A stretch of 64,000 nt of DNA from Micractinium sp. NFX-FRZ. Taxonomy: Eukaryota; Chlorophyta; Trebouxiophyceae; Chlorellales; Chlorellaceae. Below the pieces are notes generated by a model, which did no database searches, was not told the origin of the DNA, and saw nothing but the letters and a program-made list of their open reading frames with translations. Positions 1 to 10,700 of this stretch are shown here, piece by piece (within the stretch, counting starts at the first letter, position 1; every line of letters begins with the position of its first letter). A program made the translations under genes and the position numbers. The DNA lies in contig JAPTJF010000065.1 in the NCBI GenBank assembly GCA_029339195.1, forward strand, positions 1 through 64,000. Reading direction: 5' to 3'.

Positions 1-439
1 GGGCGCCGCGTTTCACAGTGCAGGCGGGGCAGCACATTCATATTGCTGAGCTTGATGTAGCGCCCCCCACTCTGGCAATATGCAGTGGCAGCCCGGGCGC
101 CGCCTTACTGTGGCGTGTGTGCTTTGCAGGCAACAAGGCTGAGCTGGCGGCGAGAGCGATATGTAAGGAGAGAGAGCTAGGGTGTGGGGAGGCGAGCAGG
201 CACCCGGTGGGGCAGGAGCTTCATGCCTGAACAGAGCAGGTGTGCAGGCAGCATGCATGCGCCCGTTGGCTCTGGGCCCTCCGCTCCTGTTCTCCGTCCT
301 CCTAGCTCAACACGTGGTGGATACTGGTTACATTACTGATCCATTGCAACAGGGCTTGGTTGTTGGCAGCTGTGTAAGGGCACACAGGTTCGCTGGCAAC
401 AGAATGAGGCGCCATTGACAACCTCCACCAGCAAAGCCG
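1..439. other. Presumed 3' flank of the CstF64 gene
   Basis: This stretch lies downstream of the CstF64 stop codon on the minus strand. The only signal I can support is TTACA at 328-332, which reads TGTAA on the minus strand about 108 bases past the stop and fits a green-algal polyadenylation signal. Beyond it I see nothing coding; the short open frames have no recognisable protein. Confidence 0.5.
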
Positions 440-3400
440 TCACTGGCCGCCCCGCAGCTGCTGCCGCAGCGCCAGCACCTGCGCCTTCTGCTGAGGCGGC
501 AGCAGCTCGATCTGCTCCGGAGTGAGCGACATGACCTGCTGCAACAGCGCTGCAAACACACACACACGGAGGCAGGCAGGCAGGCGGAGGGGAGGGGAGC
601 AAGGTGGCAGGTGAGTGCTTCACGGAAGGTGCAGGGCCAGGGAGATAGAGGATGGCACGGCAGCGCGGCAGGCAGGACTGCATGACCAGCAGCAGCGGGG
701 GTGGCAACCGGCACAGCAACGAGCAGCAGCGCCAGCAACACAATACACTGTAGCTGCTGCAGTGCACGCGACGGCTCAGTGCAGGCATCCCCCCGCTCAC
801 CCTGCTGCTGGTCTGGAGTGAGGCCGGCAGGGGCAGGAGCCTGCTGCGTGGGCGGCGGCAGCTGCTGCACCGGCGGCTGCGGCTGCTGCGGTGCCATGGG
901 CCGCGGGCCGCCCGCCATGCGGCGCGGATCCACCGCCTGCTGCCCCTGCTGTGGTGGCGGCCCGTAGCCCGGCCCGCCAGGCGGCCCCTGCTGCATAGGC
1001 TGCATGCCGCCCATCGGCTCTGGCTGCATGTACGCCGGCTGCTGCTGCATCTGCTGCTGCTGCGGGGGCGGCATGTAGCCCTGCTGCTGCAGGGGCGGCT
1101 GGTACGGGCCGCCAGGTGGCATGCCCATGGGGCCGCCCCCGTTGGGCTCCATGCCAGGCGGCGGCCCCTGCATGTACGACGGCGGCTGCGGCGGCTGAGG
1201 GCCGCCCATGCCCGGTGGCGGCATGCCGCCCATGCCAGGCGGCGGGCCCTGCATGCCGGGCGGCGGCCCGCCCATGCCTCCCATCGGCGGCGGGCCCTGC
1301 ATGCCGGGCGGCGGCCCGCCGGGCATGCCCATGGGGCCCGGCCCGCCCATCGGCCCAGGGCCGCCCATGGGGCCCGGCCCTCCCATCGGGCCGGGGCCGC
1401 CCATGGGGGGTGGGCCGCCCTGGCCGGGCGCCGGCGGGCCCCCCATGCCCATGCCGGGCGGCTCGTGGCGGGGCATGAGATTGGGAGGCGCCACGCCCTT
1501 GGGTGCAATGTCACCCATGGGGTTCGACACCATCCCTAGGATGACCTGCACAACAGAGGGTGGGGTGAGTGGGTGTGGAGGGAAAGCAGGCAGGGGTTAG
1601 GCGGGGTGAAGGGGCCAGGGGTGATTGAGGCAAGGGAGCAAATGGGTTGTGAGGCGGTGTGGCTTGACGCGAGCAGCAACTGTGGCACTGCAGCAGGCTG
1701 ACAAAGGGCAGGGCCCTGCGCCCCTTTGTCCGTCATCCTGTTCTCCCCGCGCCCACCGACCTGGCACCCATCCAGCCCCCGCCCAGCCCCCAGCCCTCTC
1801 CCACACACCCCTTGCTCGCCCCACCTCCATTTGGAAGAGCGCCTTTGTGAGCTGCGGGTTGTCCACCAGAATCTGCCGCGCCTGCCCCGGGTTCTTAGAC
1901 AGCAGCCCCTGCATCTGCGCCAGGTAGTCGTACAGCTCCGCCCGCGAGCGGCGCGCCAGCAGGTGCGTGATGGCGTCCGCGGGGGCGCCAGGTGGCAGGG
2001 GGGCGTCCAGCAGGGCGGCCACGCCGTGCGCGCTGTGGTAGGCCAGGTCGCCGCCGACCACGCGGTCGCGCATGGGGCCGCGGCGTCCGCCGCCGGGAGG
2101 GCCGTCCCGCATGGGGGGCGGGCCGCGGTCGTCAAAACGATCCCGGTCAAAGTCTGTTTGTTTGGAGGAGAAGGGGGGAGGAGATGAAGAGATGTAGGCG
2201 AGGGGAAAGAAGACAAAGGAGACGAAGAGAGGCGGAGCGACGCGGCAGTTGTGTGGCAGCGTAGCTTGGGGACGGCCCGGTGGCTGACCGGGCTACGTTC
2301 CTGCTCTGCCACGCTCCGCGGGCTGCCGCCTGCCGGCCCCAGTCAGAGCAAGCCCAGGTCGGCTCGTCTGCCCCGCACAGCTGGCAACAACAAGCGGGCT
2401 CTGGACTGAGCCACGCTGCCACAGCACACCAGCACTGCATGCGTAAACCAAGTGCTGAGCTGTGTCATACCGCAGCACCCAGCGCTGCATATGCATAAGC
2501 CCTGCAGCGGCAAGCAGCGTGTGGTCGCCTGCGCCAGCGTGCATGCGGCGCCTCACCTCTGCCGCTGCCCCCGCCGCCGCGGAAGTCACCCCCGCCGCCG
2601 CCGCCCGGCCCGCCGCCTGATCGGAACTCCCCTGGCCCGCCTTCGGCGTACACGATCCTGCAGGGAGGGAGGGGCAGGCGAAGAGTCAGCGGACGGCAAC
2701 CAGGATGGGCAGTGAGCAAAGGTGGCATAGGCAGGACATCCTGGAGCATTGTCAGCCCACGGAAAGGCCGTTGGTTGTGCCTCGCCCCCGCTGCCTACTG
2801 TCCTCGTCCATGTGCTGGCCCCCCCTGCTGGCCTGCCTGCCACCCCACCTGCATCCCATGCTGCCCCGAACACCTGCTGCAGGGCTCTGCGTGCAGTACA
2901 CTGTAACCCTGCTGCCCCCACCGCACATGTTGCCCCTCCCCGCCCGCCCGCCCCTCACCGTATCGTGCGCCCCTTGAAGTCCTTGCCGCTCAGGTTGCGG
3001 ATCGCGCTTTCTGCTGTGGGTATGTCGTAAAACTCGATGAATCCGAAGCCACGAGGCTTGCCTGTGTCACGGTCCGTCACAATCCTGAGAGAGAGAAATG
3101 TGGTGAGGGGCGGGAGTGAGCTGGCGCTTAAGAGGTGGCAGCATGTCGGCATAGCATCAAGAAGGACCCAACCACGGCTGCAGTGGGCGGCCTTGGGAAG
3201 GTCTATGCTGCATCTCATGGCATCATACCAGGGGGGAGCAGTGCACGCAGCTGCTGCCGGGCCGGCCCAGCCCAGGCCCGCACCTGACGTGCTTGACGGG
3301 CCCCACTTGGCTGAAGTGGTCGATCACATCCTGGTCGGTCAGGTCGTAGCTCAAGTTGCCCACTGCAGAGTGTAAAAAGGTTGCAAAATGCGCTGCCGGT

Positions 3401-3625
3401 CACTCGCAGTGGCGGCTGGGCGGCATGGGCGGCCATGGCAAGGCGCCACTGCTGCAGGCTGCCCTCCGCTTGCTTTCCGGACTGCTGTGCCCTCTGCAGC
3501 CTCCGTGCTAATGCTTGGTTCCCCACAGCACGAGCCCCACAAGCTGCACTCATCAGCATCCCGCTGTGCGCGCCGCACGCACCAAACACAGTAGATGCAG
3601 GTGGTGCGTCATCTCTTCTTGCCAT
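440..3625 (-). CDS. CSTF2: Cleavage stimulation factor 64 kDa subunit (CstF64/CSTF2)
   Basis: Nuclear mRNA 3'-end processing factor that binds the G/U-rich downstream element and bridges to the CstF complex. Seven exons join in frame: 3583-3625, 3284-3362, 2959-3084, 2557-2657, 1825-2153, 801-1545 and 440-549, giving 510 residues. Residues 1-83 or so form an RRM with RNP2 (VFVGNLSY) and RNP1 (RGFGFIEF). A Gly/Arg-rich segment follows. Then comes the CSTF2 hinge in the 1825-2153 exon (LYDYLAQMQGLLSKNPGQAR ... NPQLTKALFQMEV), which in the family binds CstF77 or symplekin. A long Pro/Gly/Met-rich region with GGPGPM-type repeats precedes the C-terminal helical domain (LTPEQIELLPPQQKAQVLAL), which is diagnostic of CstF64/Rna15. 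The first ATG sits directly before the RRM. It is divergent from LYRM4 across 269 bp. Identification is strong; exon ends are inferred by eye. Confidence 0.93.
1208..1430 (-). repeat. Gly-Pro-Met coding minisatellite in CstF64
   Basis: In-frame tandem repeat encoding GGPGPM units and longer GGPPPGMQGPPP units. It occupies the position where animal CstF64 carries its MEARA repeats, but the sequence is different. It is probably a flexible low-complexity linker. Confidence 0.7.
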
Positions 3626-3894
3626 CTGCCAAGCCCCCTGCGCCGCAGAGCTGCCACCGATGCGACCCGCTTGCTGGCGAACTATGCCGCTCCGTTGCGC
3701 CTTCGATCACGAGCACAGCACAGCTAATGCCGATTGGGACGCAAACACGTGATGCTGAGGCCGCTCGCGGAAATAGAAAGGCCTCCGTGGCATTTCGGCA
3801 CTGAGGTCCTTCCGTCCGCTGCCTGCGTGCCAGTGTCTGCTCAGATCGTTATTTTGCAGTCTGGGGAACGGTGCGGCTGTAATCTGAGGCACCA
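3626..3894. promoter_or_regulatory. Compact bidirectional promoter region, CstF64 / LYRM4
   Basis: The two start codons face away from each other with 269 bp between them, so both promoters and both 5' UTRs must fit here. I see no TATA box. The sequence is less GC-rich than the flanking exons. The assignment rests on gene geometry only. Confidence 0.55.
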
Positions 3895-4566
3895 ATGGCG
3901 TCGCCAGCAGAGGCCCGCGCTCTCTTCCGCGCCTTCCTGCGGCACTCCAAGCACTTTGGCACCTCCTACAACATCAAGGAGTGAGTCACCAGCTCGTGCC
4001 TCTGATGGGTGATGCCCCTGAAGCAGGCAGCAGCGGTGGCGGCGTGGCGGCACAGCGGCGGTGGTAGGCCCAGGCTCGCCCTGCCGCCCAGGCGGCTCGC
4101 GTCATGCGCCCTGTCTCCCTTCCAAACCCACTCATCCAACTGCTGGTTACTGCCACCTCTGTCCCTCAGATACGTGAAGCGCCGGGCGCGTGTGGGCTTC
4201 CAGGAGGCGGCTGCCGTCAGCGACGCTGCTGAGCTGGCAAAGCTTTGGGCGTCTGGGCTGCAGCAGCTGGAGGTTGTGCGCCGGCAGTCCATTGTGTACG
4301 GCCTGTACTCACGCAGGCACAAGCACGCCATGGTGGGTGCGGGGTGTGAGCGTGGCACTTACGGCTCCTGGAAGTGGCGGAGAAGCGGGCTGGGGTCGCT
4401 TGTTGGGTGTGCGGGTGCCCGTCTGGTTTCTGGTGTGGGGTGCGGGGCAAACGTGCCAGCCAGCGCCCAGCCAAGTGCTGGGTGCCCCAGCCGGAAGCAC
4501 AACTAATAGCTCACGGTCCCCGGGTGTGCTGCTTGTTGTGCCATGCAGGATCTGCTTAAGAGCTGA
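3895..4566 (+). CDS. LYRM4: LYR-motif protein, LYRM4/ISD11-like
   Basis: Small mitochondrial protein of the complex 1 LYR family; ISD11 stabilises the cysteine desulfurase NFS1 and binds acyl carrier protein during Fe-S cluster assembly. Three exons (3895-3980, 4170-4332, 4549-4566) join in frame to 88 residues, close to the family's roughly 90. The start reads MASPAEARALFRAFLRHSKHF, so the LYR tripeptide is LFR here. It is followed by the conserved YNIKEYVKRRARVGFQE, matching the Y-x3-YAxRRIRxxF pattern of ISD11, and a second helix. The last exon codes only DLLKS and the stop. A TGTAA signal lies at 4897-4901. Another small LYRM member is possible, but the ISD11 pattern fits best. Confidence 0.83.
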
Positions 4567-6265
4567 GGTGGGTCGACTCTGGGCAATGTCCTTCTCGTCC
4601 ACACATCAAGCCAGCCACCGCCAGTGACGATTGCACCCTGACCTGAATACAACCCCGTCCTGCAAAACCTGATGCCTCCCTCTCTGCCGCACCGTTTTCG
4701 CCCTGCTGGCCAGCCTGGCGTGGGCCTGAGCAAGGTGCCTGCTGCTTCGCAACATACTCTGCTGCTCGCAATCATCTCTCTGTCCCTTCTTTCCTCTGCT
4801 CCCCCCTCTCTCCTGCTTTTTCACTGCCTGCATTTCATTTCTGAGTGTACCACCTGCACCTGGCTCGAATCCCTCGCACCTCCAGCCCAGCCTGCGTGTA
4901 ACAACCATCGCGCTGCTGCTGCTCAATGGCACTCAAAGGCTCAACAGGTGCACCGCCGTCCACTGTGAATCAGAGGCGGTATCCTGCCAGCCTCCAGCCC
5001 AGACCCTGAGCTCCTCCCCGCCTGCTGAGCTGCTCTGCTGCCGTGACGGCTCAAGGGGTGCCCCTCCCAAACCACCGCTGCACAGACGCAACCGCGGGCT
5101 CCACCCGCGCTGCCACACAACTTGAAAGGTGTGGTTAGGCCTGGCATGCCCACTGAGACCGCTGCCAGTGGAAACTGGTACATGTCGCCTGCGTGCGTGT
5201 TTCAAGGTGTTGTGGAGAGGGGATACACCTGAGGAGATCAAGAAGGCCACGGTGCACTGGTAGGGTTTGTTGAGGATGTGTAGCTGGGCCCCGTCTCGCT
5301 GCCGCAAGTGCAGTGGTGGTCTAATGCAGCCAGTGGTCTTGGCGCTGGAGTGGGAGGGCCCAGGCATAACCCGCCAGCTTCTGATTGCCATACCAAGATG
5401 AGAAGAGCATGCCATGTCGTGTTGGCCTCACCACCACTCCCCACCACGCCCAGCCTTGCACCCTTCTCTCGCTGTCGAACAAACGCAGAGGAGGTGTGCC
5501 CCAACCAATTCTTGTCACATTTTGCGGTTGGATATGTTCCGTCTTTGGTTGCGTCGCTTGATGCGCCCCATTCTCCTGCCCATGATCGCACACAAGACAC
5601 ATGCCCTGCTGCAAGCCCGCTTCGTTCGACTGATTGGCACTGCCTGGTGTCAACCATCTTAAACCAACCCAAGCAAGCCATTCATCAATAAGCCTGCATG
5701 ACTTATTTACAGGCACCTTCCTCGACTCAGAGCAGATCCCACTTTTTCAAAGACACAGGAGCAGCGCAGCAGTGTGCAGCCGCTGCACCAGAAACGCTGC
5801 CAGGAGCCCCGTCCCGCCCGCCAGGGGTGGCCCCCTGCCCCTGCTGCGGGTCGCCAGGCTGTGGCCCTATCGCATTGCTGTCCATACGCAACGCTGCTTG
5901 CACTCCGGGCCGTGTCATCGGAACTGCCTGCAGCAAGCACACGCAAGAGGCAGCAGCAGCGTTAAGGGGGGCCAGCAGCATGGGCTTGTTCAGCTTTGTT
6001 GCAGCAGTGCATGTGGGCAGACGTGGCAGCGCAGGTGCAAAACAGGCGACACTTGGCAGCTGTCAGCAGAGGCCACATCGGCAGCATGCAACCCCACGCG
6101 CACCTGTGCGTGCGACTGCATTCAGCATGCTCTTACAGCTCAGCCAGCCTTCCATCCAGCCTTCCATCCAGCCGCCTGCCCGCCCGCCTCTGCCGCCACC
6201 TGCCCAGCTCGGCACCCTGCCTGCCACCCTGCCTGCGCTGTACCGCTGCCTGCGCCTGCCCGCCT
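4567..6265. other. 1.7 kb without a supported gene between LYRM4 and the cyclin gene
   Basis: Two genes converge here, so the left part should hold the LYRM4 3' UTR (TGTAA at 4897-4901) and the right part that of the cyclin gene. A TTACA near 6131, read on the minus strand, could be its polyadenylation signal. The composition is more AT-rich than in the exons. Open frames up to 147 residues occur, but none shows a family motif. A short CCATCCAGCCTT direct repeat lies near 6150-6175. Confidence 0.5.
4897..4901 (+). terminator. Putative TGTAA polyadenylation signal of LYRM4
   Basis: TGTAA occurs about 330 bases after the stop codon, in the right orientation. This pentamer is the usual chlorophyte polyadenylation signal. 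No transcript evidence is available. Confidence 0.4.
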
Positions 6266-7415
6266 TCACGGCACTTGCAGCAGGTCCAGCATCCTGCCAC
6301 ATGCTGCCGCCATCTCCCCATCGCTGATGCCCGTGGCCCGCCACCACCCTGTGGGGCTCACTGCCTGTCCCGCCAGCTGGGCCCCTAGATGCAGCGCCGC
6401 CGCAGCCGCCACCGCCGGCGGCAGCGCCGCGCTGCCGTACCTGCTGCAGTGTGCCACTGCGTCGTTCAGCAGGCAGGTCGCGGCACGCACAGCGTGCGTG
6501 TCGGCGCCCCAGCAGTGCGCCAGCACGTACAGGTGGCGGTGCGGCTGGTCCACTCCAATGTCAAACTGGAGGCGCCGCAGCAGCAGCTGCTCGTCGCAGA
6601 TGAGCTGGCGCTTGGAGGACGCATAAGCCTCGCCCACCACGCAAGGGAAGGCAGCCACTGCAGCTGCACTGGCCTCGGAGGCGCCCGCGGGCTGCGGTGC
6701 AGCGCCGGCACCCCCACCGCTGCCGTTCCCGCTGCCGCCGATATTGCCGTCACCACCGCTGCCTGTGCTGCTTCCGGTGGTGGCTGCAAGCCTCCAGGCT
6801 GCCACCGCATTCAGCATGTCGTTTGTGCGCACCGACGCCTCCTCCACTTTGGCTGCCAGGAAGACGCAAGCGGCGGCCAGGCGCTGCAGGCACACAGCAC
6901 GTGGGGTGCGAGGAAAGGGGCAGGAGAAGGGGGGATTGTGAAGCGTGGGTGGGAGGTGAGGAGTGGGTGTGAGCACGGCAAGGGCGGGACAAAGGGCATC
7001 AGTGGGACCAGGCGCTGATTCGACAAGTGATGCACATGCAAGAGGCAACGGCCTGCCTGGTGCCAGCCGCCCAGCGCCGCTGCTAGCAGCTTCACGCCCA
7101 GCGCACCTGGGGCGGCAGTTCTGCCGGGTCAATACGGTGCAAGAAGGTCAGCGCTGTGCAGGCCACTCGTGTGGGAAGTGCCAGAAGGTCGCAAGAGTGG
7201 CGCACAATGGTGGCTGCCTCCGGCCCAGGGCTCAAAGGCAGCGGCGGTGGCGGCTGCTCCTGTCCAGGCAGCGGTGCTGGCTGCGGCTCCTCTGCAGTTG
7301 GCAGCGGTGGCATATCCTGATGCGCTTGCTGCTGCTCGTGATGCTGCCGACCCGCCGCTGCGCCCTCCGCAGCAGCCGCGCCACCAAGAGCAGCGAGGCC
7401 TGGCTCGCCAGACAT
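6266..7415 (-). CDS. Cyclin-domain protein (cyclin L/Q-like)
   Basis: Probable regulatory subunit of a cyclin-dependent kinase of the transcription or RNA-processing type. Two exons (7107-7415 and 6266-6883) join at PPQ/RLAAAC to 308 residues. After a Pro/Gln-rich N-terminus (residues 1-65) comes a cyclin box: LPTRVACTALTFLHR, then RLAAACVFLAAKVEEASVR with the hallmark Lys and Glu of AAKVEE, then the NDMLNAV helix. A Gly/Ser-rich insert of about 40 residues follows. It resumes with EAYASSKRQLICDEQLLLRR and LQFDIGVDQPHRHLY, resembling the helix-5 region of cyclins L, Q and K (LGFxxxVxHPHKYL). The second fold is short. The start used is ATG at 7415; an upstream in-frame ATG at 7475 region is possible. 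The subfamily is unsettled. Confidence 0.75.
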
Positions 7416-7741
7416 TTTGATGCCGACAACTCGGTTGCAGAGGGCAAGCAAAGATGAGCGCGCGACAGATCGATGCATCACGCTTCCCAGACACTCCCCA
7501 GTAGAGCCACCGCCATGGCATGCCCAGCTGTCGAGGCGACAAACGGCATTGCTCAACCCCGCAGACGACATGCTTGCCTGGCGTATTGCAAAGCACATAA
7601 GGCTACAAGCGTTGGTACATGTGTATCATGTGACTAAAACTTGGCTCGAAAGCACACAAGGCGCGTGAGAGTGCCACCCTTGGCGGCGGTGTCAGCGCAG
7701 GGTTGGGTGGTCGGGTGCTGCTGCCGCATCGCAAGCATGGG
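7416..7741. other. Gap between the FNDC3-like stop and the cyclin start
   Basis: Both neighbours are on the minus strand, so this 326-bp gap holds the 3' UTR of the FNDC3-like gene and the upstream region of the cyclin gene. I see no other element. Confidence 0.4.
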
Positions 7742-10700
7742 TCAGACTGGGGGAAAGAAGATGGTGCGCACCGCCAGGACGATCAAGCCTGAGACGAAGA
7801 TGCCCACCGCAAAGTACAACACGCCTGGGAGCGCGTGGCACAGCAGGAGGAGAGCGAGGGCGAGGGCCAGGAACTCCCACACTCCCAGCCACGCAAACGT
7901 GCGGCGCCGGAACTTGGCATCAAGCGCAGCAAACCCCTTCTTGGGTGGTCCCTTGGCGGTGGCAGTCTTGGTCACCGCCGCCGTGCGCTGCGCATGCTGC
8001 GTGCCGCCGCCGCCGCCCCGCCGCTTGTGGGGCTTGCCGCCGCCGCTGCCCTCGCCCCCGCTCCCGCCGCCCGCCTCGGCGCCCGCCGCTGCTGCCGCTG
8101 CCAGGGCACGCTGCTGCGGCGTGGGCCCCGGGAGCGTGATGCTCACCCTGCCTGACTTCTCCTTGTCGCTCCATTCGCTGTGCCCCGCGCCCTCGGCGCC
8201 CACGCTGCGCACCCGTACGCGGTACGCCCCCCCCGGCTGCAGGCCCGTCACTGTCGAGCCGTGCGCCTGCCCCGGGCATGTGTGCCGCAGCTTCTGCCCT
8301 GCCCCCTCAACCTCGACCTCAAACGACAAGCACGCCGCCTGCTCCGCCCGCTGCTGCCCCGGCGCCCAGCTGACCTCTATGCTGCTGCTGGCGCTGGCGC
8401 CGCCGCTGGTGTCATTGTCGGCTCCGGCTGCCGCCGCCTCCTCTGATGCCGGCAGGCGGGCTGCCACAGCGGTGGGCGGCGAGGGCGGCGCTCGAGTGGT
8501 CTGCACAGACACCTCAGGGCTGTAGGCGCCAGCACCCACTGCAGCAAGCAGCAAGGCAATGGGGCAGGGGAACCGGGGTTTGAGCGAGGTGCAGAGGCAG
8601 GGGCCAGAGGCTTGGGTGGGAGGGCAAAGTGCCCTGCTCTCAACTGGTTTGCCTTCCAGCTGCGCTGCCTTGGGCACCTGGCAACCCGCTCTTGCTGCTG
8701 CTTGCAGCTCCCCTTCGCTGCCTCGCCGCATCATGTGGGGGCCCCAAACCCCCAACCCCACCCAGCAGTAGCCGAACAACAGGGCCCCAGCCCAGCCCCA
8801 ACCCTGTTCCATTCCCTGCGCCCCGTCCCACCTCCTACCCACCCGAGTTGCGTGCGCGCACGCGGAATCTGTAGGCAGAGTGGGGCTCCAGCTGCTGCGC
8901 GCGGTGCGACAGCCCCTCCCCCGAGTACACAGGCGTGAAGCTGGCCTTGCCGCCGCCGCTGCCCCCCGCCATTTCCAGCTCGTAAGACGTGACTGCTGCC
9001 CCATTGTCTTCCGCTGCCTCCCAGACAGCGCGCACGGTAGTGCCCACTGCCTTGACGGCCAGCCCCGGTGGGGCAGCAGGCACATCAGGGGCCGTGCTGC
9101 AGGCCAGCGGCGGGCACCAGGGCCCCCAGCCGCACGAGTTGCCGGCACGCACGCGCAGCTGGTAGCGGCTGCCTGCCTCCAGGCCCTCCACCTGCGCAGG
9201 CAGGCGGGATGGGTGGGAATGGTCAGGGTGGGAAGGCGCAGGGCGAGGAAAATGGTGGAAGGTGGGTGGCTGATGCGACACATGGCAGCCAGGCGGGCAT
9301 GCGGTCCTGGCAACACAGTGTCTCGGCGCAGGGGCTTATGCCGCCTTGTGCCAAGCCGCCTTGCGGTTGCGAATGGCATGACATCACAACGCTGCCTGCA
9401 GCAGCATGAAGCAAGACTCCAGCAGCGCACAGCACGCACAGCACGCACCTGCGCATGCAAGGCTGCACCCTGGTACGCCGGCCGCCAGGCGCCGGTGGGC
9501 TGCGAGCCTGTGCGCGCGCCCCGCGCCCACTCCAGCTGGTACCCCGTCACCGCTGCCCCGTGGTCGGAGCGTGGCAGCTGCCAGGCAGCTGCCAGGCTAG
9601 TAGGGCTGCTGCCCTGCAGCTGCAGCTCCTGTGGCGCCGAGGGTGCTGCCGGCGCGGTCTGGAAGCTCTCGGCGTCGCTGACGCTGGCACCCGTGGCGTT
9701 GTGAGCCCGCACTCGGAAGGTGTAGGAGGTGTGAGGCTCCAGCCCGCTCACTGCACAGCACAGAGCAGCATGGAGGGAAGCAGGAGGGGATGAGAAGGCA
9801 AGGGGCGGGGCACCAGGTAGGTTTGAGCACGAACCAGGCTGTTATTGACAGGTGGCGGCTCGGCTGGCCTTGATGCACCTCCCCACTCAACCACCCAGAC
9901 CAGCACACAGCTGGGCTGACCAGGCCGGCGGCGGGCACATCTGGCCAGCCCCCGCACCGCCCCTCCTGTGCTCTCGTCTCAAGTGCTCACCCATGGCGTG
10001 CGTGTCGTGCCCCTGATACACGGGGCGGTAGAGTGTGTCGGGATCTGGGCCGTGGTCAGCCAGCACCCCATTGCCCACGGGCTCCTGCTGCTGCTGCTCC
10101 TGCTGCTCCTGCTGCTGCGCTGCCCCATGCTGCTGCTGCTGGAGATGCCGCTGCGCGTCCTCTGCCGCTGCCGCTGCTGCCGCGTGCTGAGCCGCCGCCG
10201 CTGCCTGCGCTGCTGCCTGCGCCTGCTGCGCTGCCTCCAGGGCTGTGCTGGGCGCCATTTCCAGCACATAGCTGCTCACACGTGATCCCCGCCCATACGG
10301 CTGGCTCCAGCTCAGCTTCAGGCTGCTGGCTGTGGCTGCCGAAAGGTGCAGCGTGTCCACGGGGTATGGCAGCCCGGGCAGCGTGTCTGCCTGCACCACG
10401 GGCCCCCACCCGGAGCTGCCCTGCTCGTTGATGGCGGCGCAGCGGAAGGAGTAGCGGTGGCCGGGGTCGAGGTCGGTGATGGCTGCAGGGGTAGGAGGCG
10501 GGGGGGGGGGAAGGTGGGGCAGGTCAGGGAGGGCTGAGTGGACAGAGCCAAGTGAGTGAGGGGTGCCAGCGGGGCGGGGAGGTATCTCACACGCGTAAAT
10601 AAATTTCCAGCACCACCAACCCTGCACAGTGTTTGGATGCAAGGCAAGCCAGCTCAAGACAAGGTGGCTCACCTGCGGTGCGCGCGGGCCCCAGGTATGC

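Noticed and set aside
4850..4890. GGCTCGAATCC resembling a tRNA B box
   Set aside because: No T-stem pairing, no A box at the right distance and no acceptor stem could be found.
5634..6626. 330-residue plus-strand open frame
   Set aside because: It overlaps the cyclin exon in antisense and shows no conserved motif.
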